Source: Bedellia somnulentella (Eukaryota > Arthropoda > Insecta > Lepidoptera > Bedelliidae). Taken from it: a stretch of DNA of 64,000 nt. Numbering within the stretch: the first letter of the stretch is position 1; each line of letters starts with the position of its first letter. Below, one piece after another: positions 1 through 10,115 of the stretch. The stretch lies in contig OY755186.1 of assembly GCA_963576735.1 (NCBI GenBank), positions 16,169,970-16,233,969 on the forward strand. The letters are read 5' to 3'. Below the pieces are notes generated by a model. That model did no database searches and was not told the DNA's origin. It saw only the letters and a program-made list of their open reading frames with translations. Both the position numbers and the translations under genes were made by a program.

Positions 1-1096
1 ACACATATTTTTTTTAAAGGTTTTATATATATTTCTAGTATCCAAAGCTTTTGAAAATGAATAGCTTAGCCCCTTCTGGAAGTTGAGTAAGGAAATAATT
101 GTAATGTAAAGGTCATTGGTCCGCCAAACCACCCAAAAATTACTTAAAAATTAGTTACTCCTATGAGAATGGGGTAGTGTTATTATAATTCAACACTACA
201 CAGCTTGTATGCTTAAGTTGTCTAAATAGTCAAAAACACAAAAAAAAGTTCTCTCATATACTTACTTTAAACAATCTAATGTGATTCCGAATATATATAG
301 TGTGAATTCCATACCCAAAATATAATTCATATCTCACCGAATAAAATAAACATACACTTCGGTACGCGAACATCAAGAATGTATACAAATTGTCAGTAAA
401 ACATCTCCTTCCAACACCATTAGTACGCTACATTTGAGAAAAGTTTCTTTGATAAACAATATAAAACAAGTATACAAGTTTCTCCAATAAATATAATACC
501 ACGGTTATGGGAGAGGCGACGAGGAAACATCAGCGATTTTCTAGCTGCTTTTAATTTAATGGTTCGTGAATTGACGATAGCAGACGGTTTACCGGTACAC
601 CTTGACACTTTGTTTCGTTTTAAAATGTGTTTGTCAATGTTAAGTTGAAGCTCGAAAACTTTAAAATAAAAATGGAAAGCCTCTTTGAATATTTGACAAA
701 AGCCTATGTAGGGTAAAAAAGTATGTTATGTATAAAAGAAAAAGCCAAAGTGAAAGACTATTTGAGAAATCCTTGAGATATTTAAAATATATCACTATAA
801 AAAATACAAACAACTTAACTGAAAGTGGCACATATATCAGCCTTTTTGTCAGAATACAGAATTTTGAAATTTTACAAATGACATATAAAACAATATGTTT
901 GGTTGAAAAACAGTACAAATTTCAGGTTGCTCCGTTACATTTATGGATAACAAGCTGACCCGACATACTTCGTACTGTAAATTTGCTGATGCCAAACTTT
1001 AGGTGTCTTTTTCGGTACTCTGAGTTTAATCAGGCGTGAATATTTTATTAATCAAATTTTTCCGGGATGAAAAGTATCCTATGTTATAATTTGGGT
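1..1096. other. AT-rich DNA without a recognised gene
   Basis: Open frames here are short and show no known domain. The last 40 bases contain a 'TTTTTCCGGGATGAAAAGTA' phrase that recurs with small changes near 24986, so this end is probably a decayed piece of the RTE-type repeat described at 24660-25105. Confidence 0.5.
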
Positions 1097-1106
1097 CATT
1101 ATCTAG

Positions 1107-1360
1107 TGCTTGCGGTGTAGTGTCGGCTTAGAATAGCTCTACCCCATTTCTTCCGGTGGGTGTACGTAAGAGGCAGCTAACGGTATTGGGGCTTTTAAGG
1201 GATTTTTGGGCGATGAGGTTGGGACCCATCACCAACAATTTTTATTTTACCATCTTTTCCCCAATTAACTTTCCAAAAATGGCTGAGGAATTTCTAATTC
1301 TTTAGCTCTGGCTACCTCATCTAAGGATTTATAGACGTGAGTATATGTATGTATGTATGT
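1107..1360 (+). repeat. R1 element, SINE-like, (ATGT)n tail
   Basis: This entry describes the dominant repeat family. It starts near CTGTGTAGTGTCGGCTTAGA, has a conserved core (GGCGATGCGGTTGGAGACCC, then CCATCTTTTCCCCACTCAAC) and ends AGCCGTGAGTATATG plus (TATG)n. It has no coding capacity. GGTTGGAGACC in the core differs by one key base from a pol III B box (GGTTCRANNCC), which is compatible with a SINE but not proof. This copy is flanked by CATTATCTAG (1097-1106) and CACTATCTAG (1361-1370), a 9/10 match expected of a target-site duplication. Variable-length duplications and a simple-repeat tail point to movement by a LINE reverse transcriptase. The family name is not known to me. Confidence 0.85.
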
Positions 1361-1481
1361 CACTATCTAGCATTCTGCTAAATTTCATTCATATACATTC
1401 TGTAATTGAGAAGCCTTTTTAACTCAAACACATAAACATCCAAACATCTAAACTTTCACATTTTTATTATTTAAATCTTTT

Positions 1482-1510
1482 TGTTCATGAAAACCTCATG
1501 TGGGGATTAT
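1482..1510 (+). repeat. Conserved short repeat module
   Basis: About 30 bases containing CCTCATGTGGGGATTATT recur near 39469-39498 (same strand) and 19588-19612 (inverted). At 19588 the module lies directly beyond the S3 unit, so it may be the distal tail of that family. Confidence 0.4.
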
Positions 1511-1511
1511 T

Positions 1512-1700
1512 ACATACATACATACATACATATTCTCACGGGTATAGATCCCTAGAAGGGGAAGCCAGAGCTAAGGAATTCAAAATTCGTCAGCCACGTT
1601 TGGAAAGTAGAGTAGGGAAAAGATAGTTAAATAAAGGTTGTTGGTGATGGGTCTCCAACCGCATCGCCCAAAAATCCCTTAAAAGCCCCCATACCGTTAC
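1512..1700 (-). repeat. R1 copy, 5' truncated
   Basis: The (ACAT)n tail is at the left. The copy breaks off at 'ACCGTTA', just before the S3 unit at 1726, so its 5' third is missing. Confidence 0.8.
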
Positions 1701-1725
1701 TAATACATACGAACCGTTAAATACT

Positions 1726-1862
1726 AATAAATAAAGGAAAGAAAAATTTCGACACAGGCGGGAATCGAACCCGCGACCTCGGGTATATGCCCCGACGCTC
1801 TGCCAACTGAGCCACCGTGTCAATTGGCTGCCAGTGCGAAATTTTTCTTTCCTTTATTTATT
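1726..1862 (-). repeat. S3 unit: tRNA-like body in perfect 26-bp inverted repeats
   Basis: Positions 1726-1751 and 1837-1862 are perfect inverted repeats (core AAAGGAAAGAAAAATTTCG). Between them, on the - strand (1823 down to 1752), is a tRNA-like sequence. It has a 7-bp acceptor stem (GACACGG with CTGTGTC), a GCTC/GAGC D stem, a TCGGG/CCCGA anticodon stem with loop GCATATA, and a GCGGG/CCCGC T stem enclosing GTTCGATTC, which also serves as a pol III B box. Loop position 33 is C, not the usual U, and no CCA or T-run terminator follows, so a functional tRNA is unlikely. The inverted ends are unusual for a SINE. Confidence 0.75.
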
Positions 1863-2498
1863 CTTTATTTATTTTATATTTATAATATTAAGAGGATACT
1901 TAATACTAATTACAATTGAAATATCAAACGTTTATCGAACACTTCATAAAGGTAGCTCAGTCACTTGTAAAGCTCAATCACGTATGGGTTCTATAAAACT
2001 GAAGCTGTCCATTCATAAAGATATCGCACACTATTACACATAACAACATAAAAGTGCTATGAAGCATAACAGCGATATTTCCGTGGCACCCAACAAACAT
2101 TCTACTCGGAATTAAGTAGGAAAGTTTCATTTTAAAAATATGTTTACAGTTTTCGCCTGCACTCTAAACTTGGCGGTTTCATCATTCTTTTACGCTGTGT
2201 GATTCAGCAATTCGGTTGCTGTTTGTTCTGTTAATACGTTTTCTTTATGGTTTAAGTTTGAATTAAGATTGTAACCCTAAAGTGGTCGAGAATTTAAACA
2301 CAAAGAGTCCTATAATTTTCTGAGCTTACTGATTTATTTGACGTCTAGAAGATATTTTTTATATATTCATAAATGGTATGTTTGGGAAACCATATAGTTG
2401 TAATCTTTAAGAAGAGAAACAAAAACGTTGCAATAAAAATATTGACATTCCTCTTTACACATGTCCTACCGCGAGGAATGTTTAAAGTATATAATAAT
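1863..2498. other. AT-rich DNA, nothing recognised
   Basis: No domain-bearing frame, tRNA fold or family repeat was seen. Confidence 0.5.
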
Positions 2499-2741
2499 AC
2501 ATACAGACATATACTCACGGCTATAAATCCCAGGAAGGGGTAGCCAGAGCTAAAGAATTAGAAATTCCTCAGCCACTTTTGGAAATTTGAGTGGGGAAAA
2601 GATAGTAAAAATAAAGGTTGTTGGTGATGGGTCTCCAACCGCATCGCCCAAAAATCCCTTAATAGCCCCATACCGTTAGTCGCCTCTTACGTACACCCAC
2701 CGGAAGAAATGGGGTAGTGCTATTCTAAACCGACACTACAC
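2499..2741 (-). repeat. R1 copy, near full length
   Basis: The whole element is present, from the ACATAC tail at the left to CCGACACTACAC at the right end. It is close to the majority sequence. Confidence 0.85.
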
Positions 2742-3229
2742 TATACTATACTATATAATAATAATCTCTTTATTTTGTAACGAAACTTCAACGTATTATA
2801 GTTTTGGTTCTATAGCTGATATTTGCTTTCTTATTACTAAGATGGTCACCGGCATAAATATTACAATATCTTGCAAAGGCTGTACTTTATGATATTGCTA
2901 TAATTGCAGGCTATAAGACGCTACAAAAACAAACATACTTCCCTTTCTCCTAAAATCTGGTATGAAAAAAGCATACAATTATCGTCTTTATTGCAAACAC
3001 AAAGGTTCTCATCTAAATTGGTATTTTATGTATCTTAAGGCAATTGTTTTATCCTAATACAATATCGAGGGACCCCTATTGATACTGGTTACTAGGAACT
3101 GCTCTTTGTTCTTGTATTAAAGGAAGACCCGAGAATCCATCCCAATGCTGTATAATGGTTTTGTAAAGCATATTAATGCTTTGATAGGATCATGAAAGGA
3201 AATTATTCAGTAAATTATAATCGTATAAG
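2742..3229. other. AT-rich DNA, nothing recognised
   Basis: No gene or family repeat was identified. Confidence 0.5.
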
Positions 3230-3400
3230 CTCTTAAGACAATTTTGAAAGATGCCAATGTCTGCCTGCTTGAAGAATAAAAGAGCATGTGTGAAAAGATT
3301 GATAAAAGTAAACGAAGCGCGCAAAGTTTGCCAGGGTCATACAAAATAGCAATCGGGAGACTCTGTCTACCCCAATGGGATATAATGAAGTGAATGTTTG
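3230..3400 (+). pseudogene. L5 LINE 3' fragment
   Basis: Decayed end of the L5 reverse-transcriptase frame. The part matching 'KNKRACMKRLI.V.EAR.VCQ' is recognisable, followed by the L5 3' end CTACCCCAATGGGATATAAT. Both the frame and the tail are degraded. Compare the better copies at 53227 and 62612. Confidence 0.6.
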
Positions 3401-3987
3401 TTTGTATGACGAAGGTTTTTCAAATTCGATTTATTATATCAACGAAAAATTACCTGTTTCGGATTTTTGTATAATTTAATTTTGTACAACGTCACGTACG
3501 GAACGAGGCGGTGTGGCTAGGCCACAAGGTTAACCGACAACTAAGTGAAGGTTGCGGGAAGCCGATGAATGAGGGTTGAATAGGACAGGTCCAGCAAAAT
3601 CCGTCTATTGGCTGAAAGGTTAGTGATAAAACTATGGAAATCTTAGAATAGCCTGTTCAGTTCAATCCTTCTTCTAGTTTGAGTTTCTCGAAATTGATTT
3701 ATATTTTCTTGGAAAAAATGGGGTCTAATGCATTATGATTAATTTGTAATACTCTTAAGCTACATTTGTGAGTAACGTGATTCAAACCTGTGACCACCAA
3801 GTCCTAACCTAAAACTCCAACCGATAGACCAAGGAAAATTTAATGATTTTTATATATTGCCTTTTAGCTTAGTCTAAATTAATGATGAATAGCTAAATGA
3901 GTCTTAAATGACTTGCAGAACGTGTGACGTAAGTTGCAAACAGTTTTGCTCACGTTTCAATACGATGAAACATCTAATCCTACTCTA
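3401..3987. other. AT-rich DNA, nothing recognised
   Basis: A somewhat GC-richer patch near 3490-3610 may be TE debris, but it matches no family here. Confidence 0.4.
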
Positions 3988-4237
3988 ATACATACATACA
4001 TATACTCACAGCTATAAATCCCTAAAAGGGGTAGCCAGAGCTGATTATTGAATTAGAAATTCCTCATCCACTTTTGGAATTTGTATGAGCAAAACATGGT
4101 GAAATAAAGGTTGTTGGTGATGGGTCTCCAACCGCATAGCCCAATAATCCCTTAAAAGCCCCAATACCGTTAGTCGCCTCTTACGTACACCCACCGGAAG
4201 AAATGGGGTAGTGCTATTCTAAGCCGCCACTACACAG
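3988..4237 (-). repeat. R1 copy, near full length
   Basis: Carries a small extra insertion (GATTATT) after the CCAGAGCT motif; otherwise it has standard length and sequence. Confidence 0.85.
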
Positions 4238-4280
4238 ATATACTAATATCATAGAATAAGTTTGTGTCTAATTATATAAG

Positions 4281-4528
4281 CCGTGTAGTACCGGCTTCAA
4301 ATGTCAATACCCCTTTCTACCCACGGGTGTCATAAGAGGCGACTAACGGTGTGGTGTTTTTTTGAGTGGTTTTTGGGCGATGCGGTTGGAAACCCATCAC
4401 CAACGATGCTTTATATCTACCATCTTGTCCCCTATCACCTTCCGAATGTGATTGAGGCGTTTTTAGCTCTAAAGCACTGGCTACCCCTTTGTGGGATTGA
4501 TGGCCGAGAGTATATGTATGTATGTATG
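4281..4528 (+). repeat. R1 copy, subfamily B
   Basis: Represents the second R1 subfamily. It has CTACCCACGGGTGTC in place of CTTCCGGTGGGTGTACG, and a longer CCATCTTGTCCCCTATCA block in place of CCATCTTTTCCCC. The tail is (TATG)n. Confidence 0.8.
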
Positions 4529-4810
4529 ACTTTCATGTATTACTTTTGAGCTTAGTCTAAATTAATGAGCAGCTAAATGAGTCCCAAATGACTTGCAGTA
4601 AACGCGTGACGTAAGTTGTGAACAGTTTTGCTCACATTTCAATGCGATGAAATATCTAGGGTAAGTGTTCCCGTGTCAATGCAAAGACGACATCTTTTCT
4701 GCCTTTCTGTTTTCATGCACGAAATGCTTTGTGGTTGTGGTTCGTGAGACGACCTTCTTGTATGAATCTGACGTAATGACGTCGCATGCCAGTGAGGTGA
4801 ATTTTTATGG

Positions 4811-4911
4811 AAATACATACATACACACATATAGCAGTATCAATCACTAGAAAGGGTAGCAAGAGCGTCGTAATAAGAAATTCTTCAGCGACCTTTGGAA
4901 GTTGAGTGTGG
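4811..4911 (-). repeat. R1 fragment cut by the LINE at 4912
   Basis: Only the 3' half of R1 remains (tail to the CTTTGGAAGTTGAGTGTGG motif). It stops where LINE sequence begins. No matching other half of R1 lies beyond 9088, so a clean insertion cannot be shown. Confidence 0.7.
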
Positions 4912-4931
4912 ATTTGATTGTAGAAAGAGGA

Positions 4932-5930
4932 ATGTTGAACCACACCACATCTTTTTTAATACTATTCCAACTGTCAAACAGGGTTGACAGAAGTTCTCAT
5001 ACTTCTATGACCTCTTTTAAATATTCAAAAACTTTCAGTCGTAAACAGTGTAAAAAATATAAATTAGTTAAAAACCGTATATACAACACAAACAAAAGTC
5101 TTATAAGTATGAAAAATAGTATAAAATTCATAAACAAGTCTTACAGAAAAATTGATTTACTAAACCAAATAGATAGTTTGAATGATAAACTGAGTGAGCT
5201 GATTGTTAGTCAGGAAGATCTGCATTTAAGATACAAACATATCGGCAGTCTTATAGACAAAGAGACGGTTACTCTGAATAGTCATATTTCCTCAAATAGC
5301 GTTATATCTCAGTCACCCCAACCAAGTAATGGGATTACATTACCAACTGTTAGCACGCCGCCGGCGCCGCCGGCAAACAGAACATTAGTATTTTCGGACG
5401 GCATGGCCGTAGGTTTTGGCGAAATACTAAATAAGTATCTTAATCAACAGGTCATTAACCATTGCTATACGGGTGCAAACTTTAATTATATAGTAGAACG
5501 AATATTATTAGGCACTTATGACGAATATACAACGATTGTCGTACTGGTCGGCAATAGTATAGGATTAAATAAGTATTTATTAAATAAAAGTATAAATAAA
5601 CTTTTGGAAATACAAAAAATATATAAATGTAAATTTATATTTTGTACCTTTCCATACTTACTTAATATGAAGCAGAATGACAATATTCATATTATGAATA
5701 ATTTAATATGTCACGTGACATGTTGTCAAAGCGACAATTTGTTTTGTTTGGATTTGAATAAGTTTTTACCTTATTCAAATTCTCGACTGGGTACTGTATA
5801 CATACCCTTAAATCAAAAGCGGAACATTGCTAAATTATTAGCATATAATATATCTGACCCCCATATATTTAATATAAGGGGAAACTTACTTCTAGTATGC
5901 GATGGTGGAAACCATAATTTAAACTTTTAA
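4932..5930 (+). CDS. LINE ORF1 protein with degenerate SGNH/esterase-like domain
   Basis: 332 residues from the first ATG. The frame is also open for 30 bases upstream through TTG, which I did not use. Residues 1-60 are basic and would suit RNA binding. Residues about 60-110 are heptad-like and lysine/leucine/serine-rich (probable coiled coil for self-association). A proline-rich linker (PPAPPAN) follows. Residues about 150-320 resemble the SGNH esterase domain known from CR1-type ORF1 proteins: a strand plus 'FSDGM' where GDS is expected (~153), 'VVVLVGNS' where GxND is expected (~205), and 'IPLNQKRNIAKLL' where the catalytic Asp-x-x-His block lies (~292). The usual Ser, Asn and His are not conserved, so catalysis is doubtful. 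No CCHC or PHD finger is seen. The frame ends 8 bases before ORF2. Confidence 0.65.
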   Translation: MLNHTTSFLILFQLSNRVDRSSHTSMTSFKYSKTFSRKQCKKYKLVKNRIYNTNKSLISMKNSIKFINKSYRKIDLLNQIDSLNDKLSELIVSQEDLHLRYKHIGSLIDKETVTLNSHISSNSVISQSPQPSNGITLPTVSTPPAPPANRTLVFSDGMAVGFGEILNKYLNQQVINHCYTGANFNYIVERILLGTYDEYTTIVVLVGNSIGLNKYLLNKSINKLLEIQKIYKCKFIFCTFPYLLNMKQNDNIHIMNNLICHVTCCQSDNLFCLDLNKFLPYSNSRLGTVYIPLNQKRNIAKLLAYNISDPHIFNIRGNLLLVCDGGNHNLNF

Positions 5931-5938
5931 GAGTGACA

Positions 5939-8914
5939 ATGGAAGAGCCTCCTGTCGTCCTTAAGTCGTCACCTAACATCAATATTGTAAACAAGGAAGG
6001 AGGTTCTTCTGGCAATATTAATAAAAAGAATACTTTACAAGGAGTCTCCCAGTTTAAACTTGTATGTCAAAATACTCAGGGGTTTTCTTGTAAAGAATTA
6101 GAAATAGAACTGTTTTTGGAAAAATATGAAATAGATTGTTTATGTGTTACTGAACACTGGCTTAAGAATTGCGAACTCATATTTGGTTTTGAAAACTATT
6201 ATTTAGCTAGCAACTACTGCCGCAATTCTAAAGCCTGTGGTGGCTCCGCTATATTTTTAAAAAATAATATTAAATCAAAAATTCGTAATGATATTGTACA
6301 GTTAAGCGTTGAGCAAGTCGTGGAATTATCCTGCATAGAGTTAAAAAACTATTTCTTAGTATGTGTGTATCGACCCCCTTATAACCAAAATTATGATAAA
6401 TTCGAAAATGTAATGGAAGATGTATTAAGCAAAGTTTTCAGGAATAAAAAACGTATAATAATATGTGGAGACTTCAATGTGGATCTCCTACAAGACAGTT
6501 ATCTTAAAACACGGTTGATGAGTTTATTCCAATCGTTCAATTTAGAAAATTTATTCTTGGAACCGACTAGAATCAAAACATGCTTAGATAATGTATTTAC
6601 TAATGCAGATTTTTCAAGTAAAAGTGTTATAAATAAACTAAAGTCTGATCACAGCGGCCTTTTTGTTAGCTTTCCTCTAGAAATACCAGAACCAAAAATT
6701 GTTATTAAAAAAAGGCATATTACTGCTAGTAAAGTAGAAAAATATATAAATATAATAAGCTCTAAGTTGCCTACATTTACAATTAATAAAAACTCAGATA
6801 CTAGCTATGATATCTTTTATAATGTTTTGATAAATGAGTTTAATGAAATTTTCAATGTAAAAAATTTAACTATTACCAGTAAATTTAAGTTTTGTGAGTG
6901 GGCAACACCAAGTATTTATAGATCAAGAGAAAAACTCTTCGATTTATATGATCAAAAAGCTTATAGTAATAATAATGAATTGAGTGAATATGTAAAAAAA
7001 TACTCAAAAATATTTAATAAAGTATGTAAAGAGGCTAAAGCCAGATACCTAAGCCGACGTATCCGAACATCCGATAATAAAGTTAAAACAGTGTGGAATA
7101 TTATCAACACCCAAACAGGCCGAGGTAAACCATGTGATCAGGAGTTCTGTGTTCGATCTGATAAAGGTCTGACTACCTCTAATGAGGAAATCGCTTGTAT
7201 TTTTGAAAAATATTTTACTGACATACCATCAAAAACAACTGAATATTTAAACACATCGGTCATAAAAGCTCAACACTTGTTACAACAAAATGTTGATAGG
7301 TGCGAAACTTTGTTTTGTTTTAAAGATGTCAGCCCTACAGATATCGAAAAATGTTTTAAATCATTTAAACTAAAAAGTTCTGAAGACATTTGGGGTATGT
7401 CAGTGAAAGTTTGCCATAATTTTATTGTAACTTTGGCTCCATATTTAGCAGATATATTTAATGAATGTATAAGAAATAAAATCTTTCCAAATCTCATGAA
7501 GCATAGTAAAATTGTACCACTTCTTAAATCCGGAGGAGATAAAATTAGTCCTGATGGTTATAGACCCATATCAATTCTGCCAGTTTTAAGTAAAATATTC
7601 GAAAAACTAATGTTCAATCAAATGCTTTTGCATTTCGCTTCAAACAAATTGTTTCATCCAAAACAATTTGGCTTTACGAAGGGCCGCTCTACCACCGATG
7701 CAGGCGTTGCCTTAATGAAACACATTTTTGATTCGTGGGAACGCAAAAATGATGCTATTGGTTTGTTTTGCGATCTTACGAAGGCATTTGATTGTGCAGA
7801 TCATGAAATCCTTTTTATTAAATTAGAACATTATGGCATACAAGGTGACGCACTTAAATTAATAAAGTCTTACTTTTCGGATCGGATACAGAAAGTGCAA
7901 ATCAATAATGCAATATCACCTGGAACTCATGTAAAAATGGGTGTTCCGCAGGGTTCTATTTTGGGCCCATTTTTATTTTTAGTTTATATTAATGATTTGC
8001 CGTTCATGGTCGAGAAAATGTCCGAGATAGTGTTATTTGCTGATGATACTTCTTTAGTATTTGACGTTGAAAGAAATAATCAGAATATTGACGAGGTGAA
8101 TAACACGGTTTCACAGATTCAAACATGGTTTGCTTCCAATAATCTTGTACTGAATGGTAAAAAAACCAAATGCATTAAATTTGTATTACCTAATGTTAGG
8201 TGCGTTGATAACGAAATAATTTTAAATAATGAAAAGTTAGTATTTTCGGATAACACAGTTTTCTTAGGGATAACTCTGGACTCCAAGCTCCAATGGGGAC
8301 CCCACATTAGCTCACTAGCTGGCAGGCTAAGTAGTGCTGCATATGCCGTTAGGAAAATAAGACATTTGACAGATGTACAGACAGCTCGATTAGTTTATTA
8401 CAGCTATTTTCATAGTGTAATGTCTTACGGTATTTTACTCTGGGGCAGAGCAGCTGATGTTGGTTCCATATTTATTCTCCAAAAGAGAGCAATAAGAGCT
8501 ATATACAATTTGAGATCCCGAGATTCCCTGAGGGAATTGTTTAAAACAATAAATATAATGACACTGCCATGTCAATATATTTATGAAAATATTATGTATG
8601 TAAGAAAGAATCAGGCCTCTTTTGTGAAAAATTGTGACAGACATATTCGAAACCTGAGAGACAACAATAAAATATCAGTACCAAAATACAGATTGTCAAA
8701 AGTAAATACATCTTTCATGGGGTTATGCGTAAAAATGTATAATAAAATACCTGAGGACATTTTAAATTTAACAGAAACAAAATTCAAAGCAGCAGTTAAA
8801 AAAAATCTTAGTTCGAAAGCCTATTACAATGTCAATGATTACATTAATGATGAAGTGGCTTGGTGTCATCAGGGCTCTGTGCAGGATGTTTCCGGGCTAA
8901 CACCAAAATTGTAA
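5939..8914 (+). CDS. LINE ORF2: endonuclease-reverse transcriptase
   Basis: 991 residues from the ATG at 5939; an in-frame GTG six bases upstream is less likely. The endonuclease occupies about 40-245, with catalytic landmarks QNTQGFS (~43), TEHWL (~71), VYRPP, GDFNVD (~177) and SDHSG (~236). The reverse transcriptase spans about 480-790: YRPISILPVLSKIFEKL, DLTKAFDCADH (motif A, ~610), GVPQGSILGP (motif B) and FADD (motif C, ~700). A C-terminal region (YGILLWGRAADV, LQKRAIR) is shared with the broken copy at 9662-10081. All catalytic aspartates are present and there is no stop. The protein would nick DNA and copy its RNA at the nick. The 8-base gap after ORF1 suggests translation by reinitiation, which is inference. 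Confidence 0.92.
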   Translation: MEEPPVVLKSSPNINIVNKEGGSSGNINKKNTLQGVSQFKLVCQNTQGFSCKELEIELFLEKYEIDCLCVTEHWLKNCELIFGFENYYLASNYCRNSKACGGSAIFLKNNIKSKIRNDIVQLSVEQVVELSCIELKNYFLVCVYRPPYNQNYDKFENVMEDVLSKVFRNKKRIIICGDFNVDLLQDSYLKTRLMSLFQSFNLENLFLEPTRIKTCLDNVFTNADFSSKSVINKLKSDHSGLFVSFPLEIPEPKIVIKKRHITASKVEKYINIISSKLPTFTINKNSDTSYDIFYNVLINEFNEIFNVKNLTITSKFKFCEWATPSIYRSREKLFDLYDQKAYSNNNELSEYVKKYSKIFNKVCKEAKARYLSRRIRTSDNKVKTVWNIINTQTGRGKPCDQEFCVRSDKGLTTSNEEIACIFEKYFTDIPSKTTEYLNTSVIKAQHLLQQNVDRCETLFCFKDVSPTDIEKCFKSFKLKSSEDIWGMSVKVCHNFIVTLAPYLADIFNECIRNKIFPNLMKHSKIVPLLKSGGDKISPDGYRPISILPVLSKIFEKLMFNQMLLHFASNKLFHPKQFGFTKGRSTTDAGVALMKHIFDSWERKNDAIGLFCDLTKAFDCADHEILFIKLEHYGIQGDALKLIKSYFSDRIQKVQINNAISPGTHVKMGVPQGSILGPFLFLVYINDLPFMVEKMSEIVLFADDTSLVFDVERNNQNIDEVNNTVSQIQTWFASNNLVLNGKKTKCIKFVLPNVRCVDNEIILNNEKLVFSDNTVFLGITLDSKLQWGPHISSLAGRLSSAAYAVRKIRHLTDVQTARLVYYSYFHSVMSYGILLWGRAADVGSIFILQKRAIRAIYNLRSRDSLRELFKTINIMTLPCQYIYENIMYVRKNQASFVKNCDRHIRNLRDNNKISVPKYRLSKVNTSFMGLCVKMYNKIPEDILNLTETKFKAAVKKNLSSKAYYNVNDYINDEVAWCHQGSVQDVSGLTPKL

Positions 8915-9088
8915 TGGACGTTAAAAAAAGATGTGTGTTGACGAGTTTCTTACGGGTTCTTCTCTCAACAAAACACCTTCCGAATCCGAAGTAAACTTAG
9001 TATTAAGTTAAAATTTGACGTTCAAAAAACAAAGATTTATCTTTTTATTTTGAAATAAATGATTATTTTATTTTTATTTTATTTTTAT

Positions 9089-9297
9089 TCTGCCAACACA
9101 ACCAATTCAGAACACCACGTGACATTGTCACCTGGTATTCAGAGTACCAAAGTTATATACCGTGATAGGGGGTAGACTTATAGCTGTACGAATACACTTT
9201 CGAATGACAAAGTACAACTTAGCTTAGCTTTTCCACACACATGACCTTAAAAAAAATACAAATTGGTGTAGGTCCGACCCGGGATTTAAACTCTCAA
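9089..9297 (-). repeat. S2 fragment, diverged
   Basis: Contains decayed S2 landmarks in order: TCTGCCAACAC, TCACCTGGTATTCAGAGTACC, ATAGGGGGTAGAC and TAGGTCCGACCCGGGATTTAAAC. The tRNA 5' end is lost at the junction with the next LINE fragment. Confidence 0.65.
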
Positions 9298-10115
9298 AAT
9301 AAAAAGTCAAAATTTTATTTTTCAAAATTAAGTTAATAATTATCATTTTTTGAACGTCAAATTTTAAAATTTATCATTAGTTCGTTGCTTCGGAAGGTGT
9401 TTGTAAAGAGAAGAAGCAACAAAGAAACTCTTTACATTCACATTTACCTTTTTTGGTCAAAATATGGTTTCTACAATTTTGGGTCATATTTTTACTTTAT
9501 AGAAGATTTTCTATGCGACCAAACCAAACGCTAGTTCGACATAATTAAACTAATCACATACCGTGACAAAGAAATTCTCACCAGACAATTATTCCTGGGA
9601 ATAACGAGGGAAGACTTATAGCTTTACAGACACGGTCATGTGCGCGTTGGGTCCTTGTCGTTTAAAAAATCACACTGTAGTAAGATTTCTTTAAAAGCAT
9701 TGCTTTAATTGCCTTTTTAAAAGATGCCACAGGTAATTCCAATATTTCTGAAGGAAGTTTGTTGAACATTTTGAGGGATAGTCCCATAAAGGAGTTACTT
9801 AATTTATTAAGTCTCCACTTCGGTACGTTAAGTTTGTCCTTATTTCGAGTGTTAACAGTATGCTTATCATTAACTTTACTAAATTGGCCTAAATGTTTTT
9901 TGGCATACATGAAATTCTCAAATATGTATTGGCAAGGGACAGTTAAAATGTCAATGTCTTTAAATTTTTCGCGAAACGAATACCTCGACCTTAACATGTA
10001 CATAGATTGGATAGCTCGCTTTTGTAAGACAAAATCTTTATGAACATCAGCCGCTTTACCCCATAATAACATCGTCTGCACAATAAGCGGTGTTTTCCTT
10101 ACTGAGGTATAAAGA
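9298..10115 (-). mobile_element. 5'-truncated LINE copy, inverted relative of the 4912 element
   Basis: The 3' UTR (about 9298-9660) shares GAACGTCAAATTTTAA and CTTCGGAAGGTGTTTG with the UTR at 8915-9020, in opposite orientation. It precedes, on the - strand, a coding remnant homologous to the ORF2 C-terminus. It lacks everything upstream of the last ~140 codons. The coding part is clearly diverged, so it is an older member and not a duplicate of the intact copy. Confidence 0.75.
9662..10081 (-). pseudogene. LINE ORF2 C-terminal remnant
   Basis: 139 codons open on the - strand. They align along their length with the end of the intact ORF2: LLWGKAADV versus LLWGRAADV, VPCQYIFENFMYAKK versus LPCQYIYENIMYVRK, and SFMGLSLKMFNKLP versus SFMGLCVKMYNKIP. 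It retains no catalytic domain. Confidence 0.8.

Larger units (their letters stand above)
4912..9088 (+). mobile_element. Non-LTR retrotransposon with two intact ORFs (CR1/Daphne-like)
   Basis: The unit has a short 5' region, ORF1 (4932-5930), an 8-base gap, ORF2 (5939-8914) and a 174-bp 3' UTR ending in repeated ATTTT units. ORF2 carries an apurinic-type endonuclease and reverse transcriptase in LINE order. ORF1 has a coiled-coil region and an esterase-like fold rather than zinc knuckles, which fits the CR1 group and the related Daphne elements; the exact clade is inference. Both frames are uninterrupted, so the copy is young, yet no target-site duplication was found: the left flank is R1 and the right flank is an S2 fragment. 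The ends are therefore placed by similarity loss and may be off by tens of bases. Confidence 0.85.

Noticed and set aside
1752..1823. Functional tRNA gene (anticodon loop GCATATA)
   Set aside because: The cloverleaf pairs well, but position 33 is C, no T-run terminator follows, and the same sequence recurs in S3 units with altered anticodon regions. It is treated as part of a repeat.
1590..1823. 77-residue protein on the - strand
   Set aside because: It runs through a tRNA-like S3 unit into an R1 copy and has no independent support.
4301..4549. Small proteins starting MSIPLSTHGC or MSLPLPTHGC at several places
   Set aside because: All are translations of the R1 subfamily B start (CTACCCACGGGTGTC) and recur with stops.
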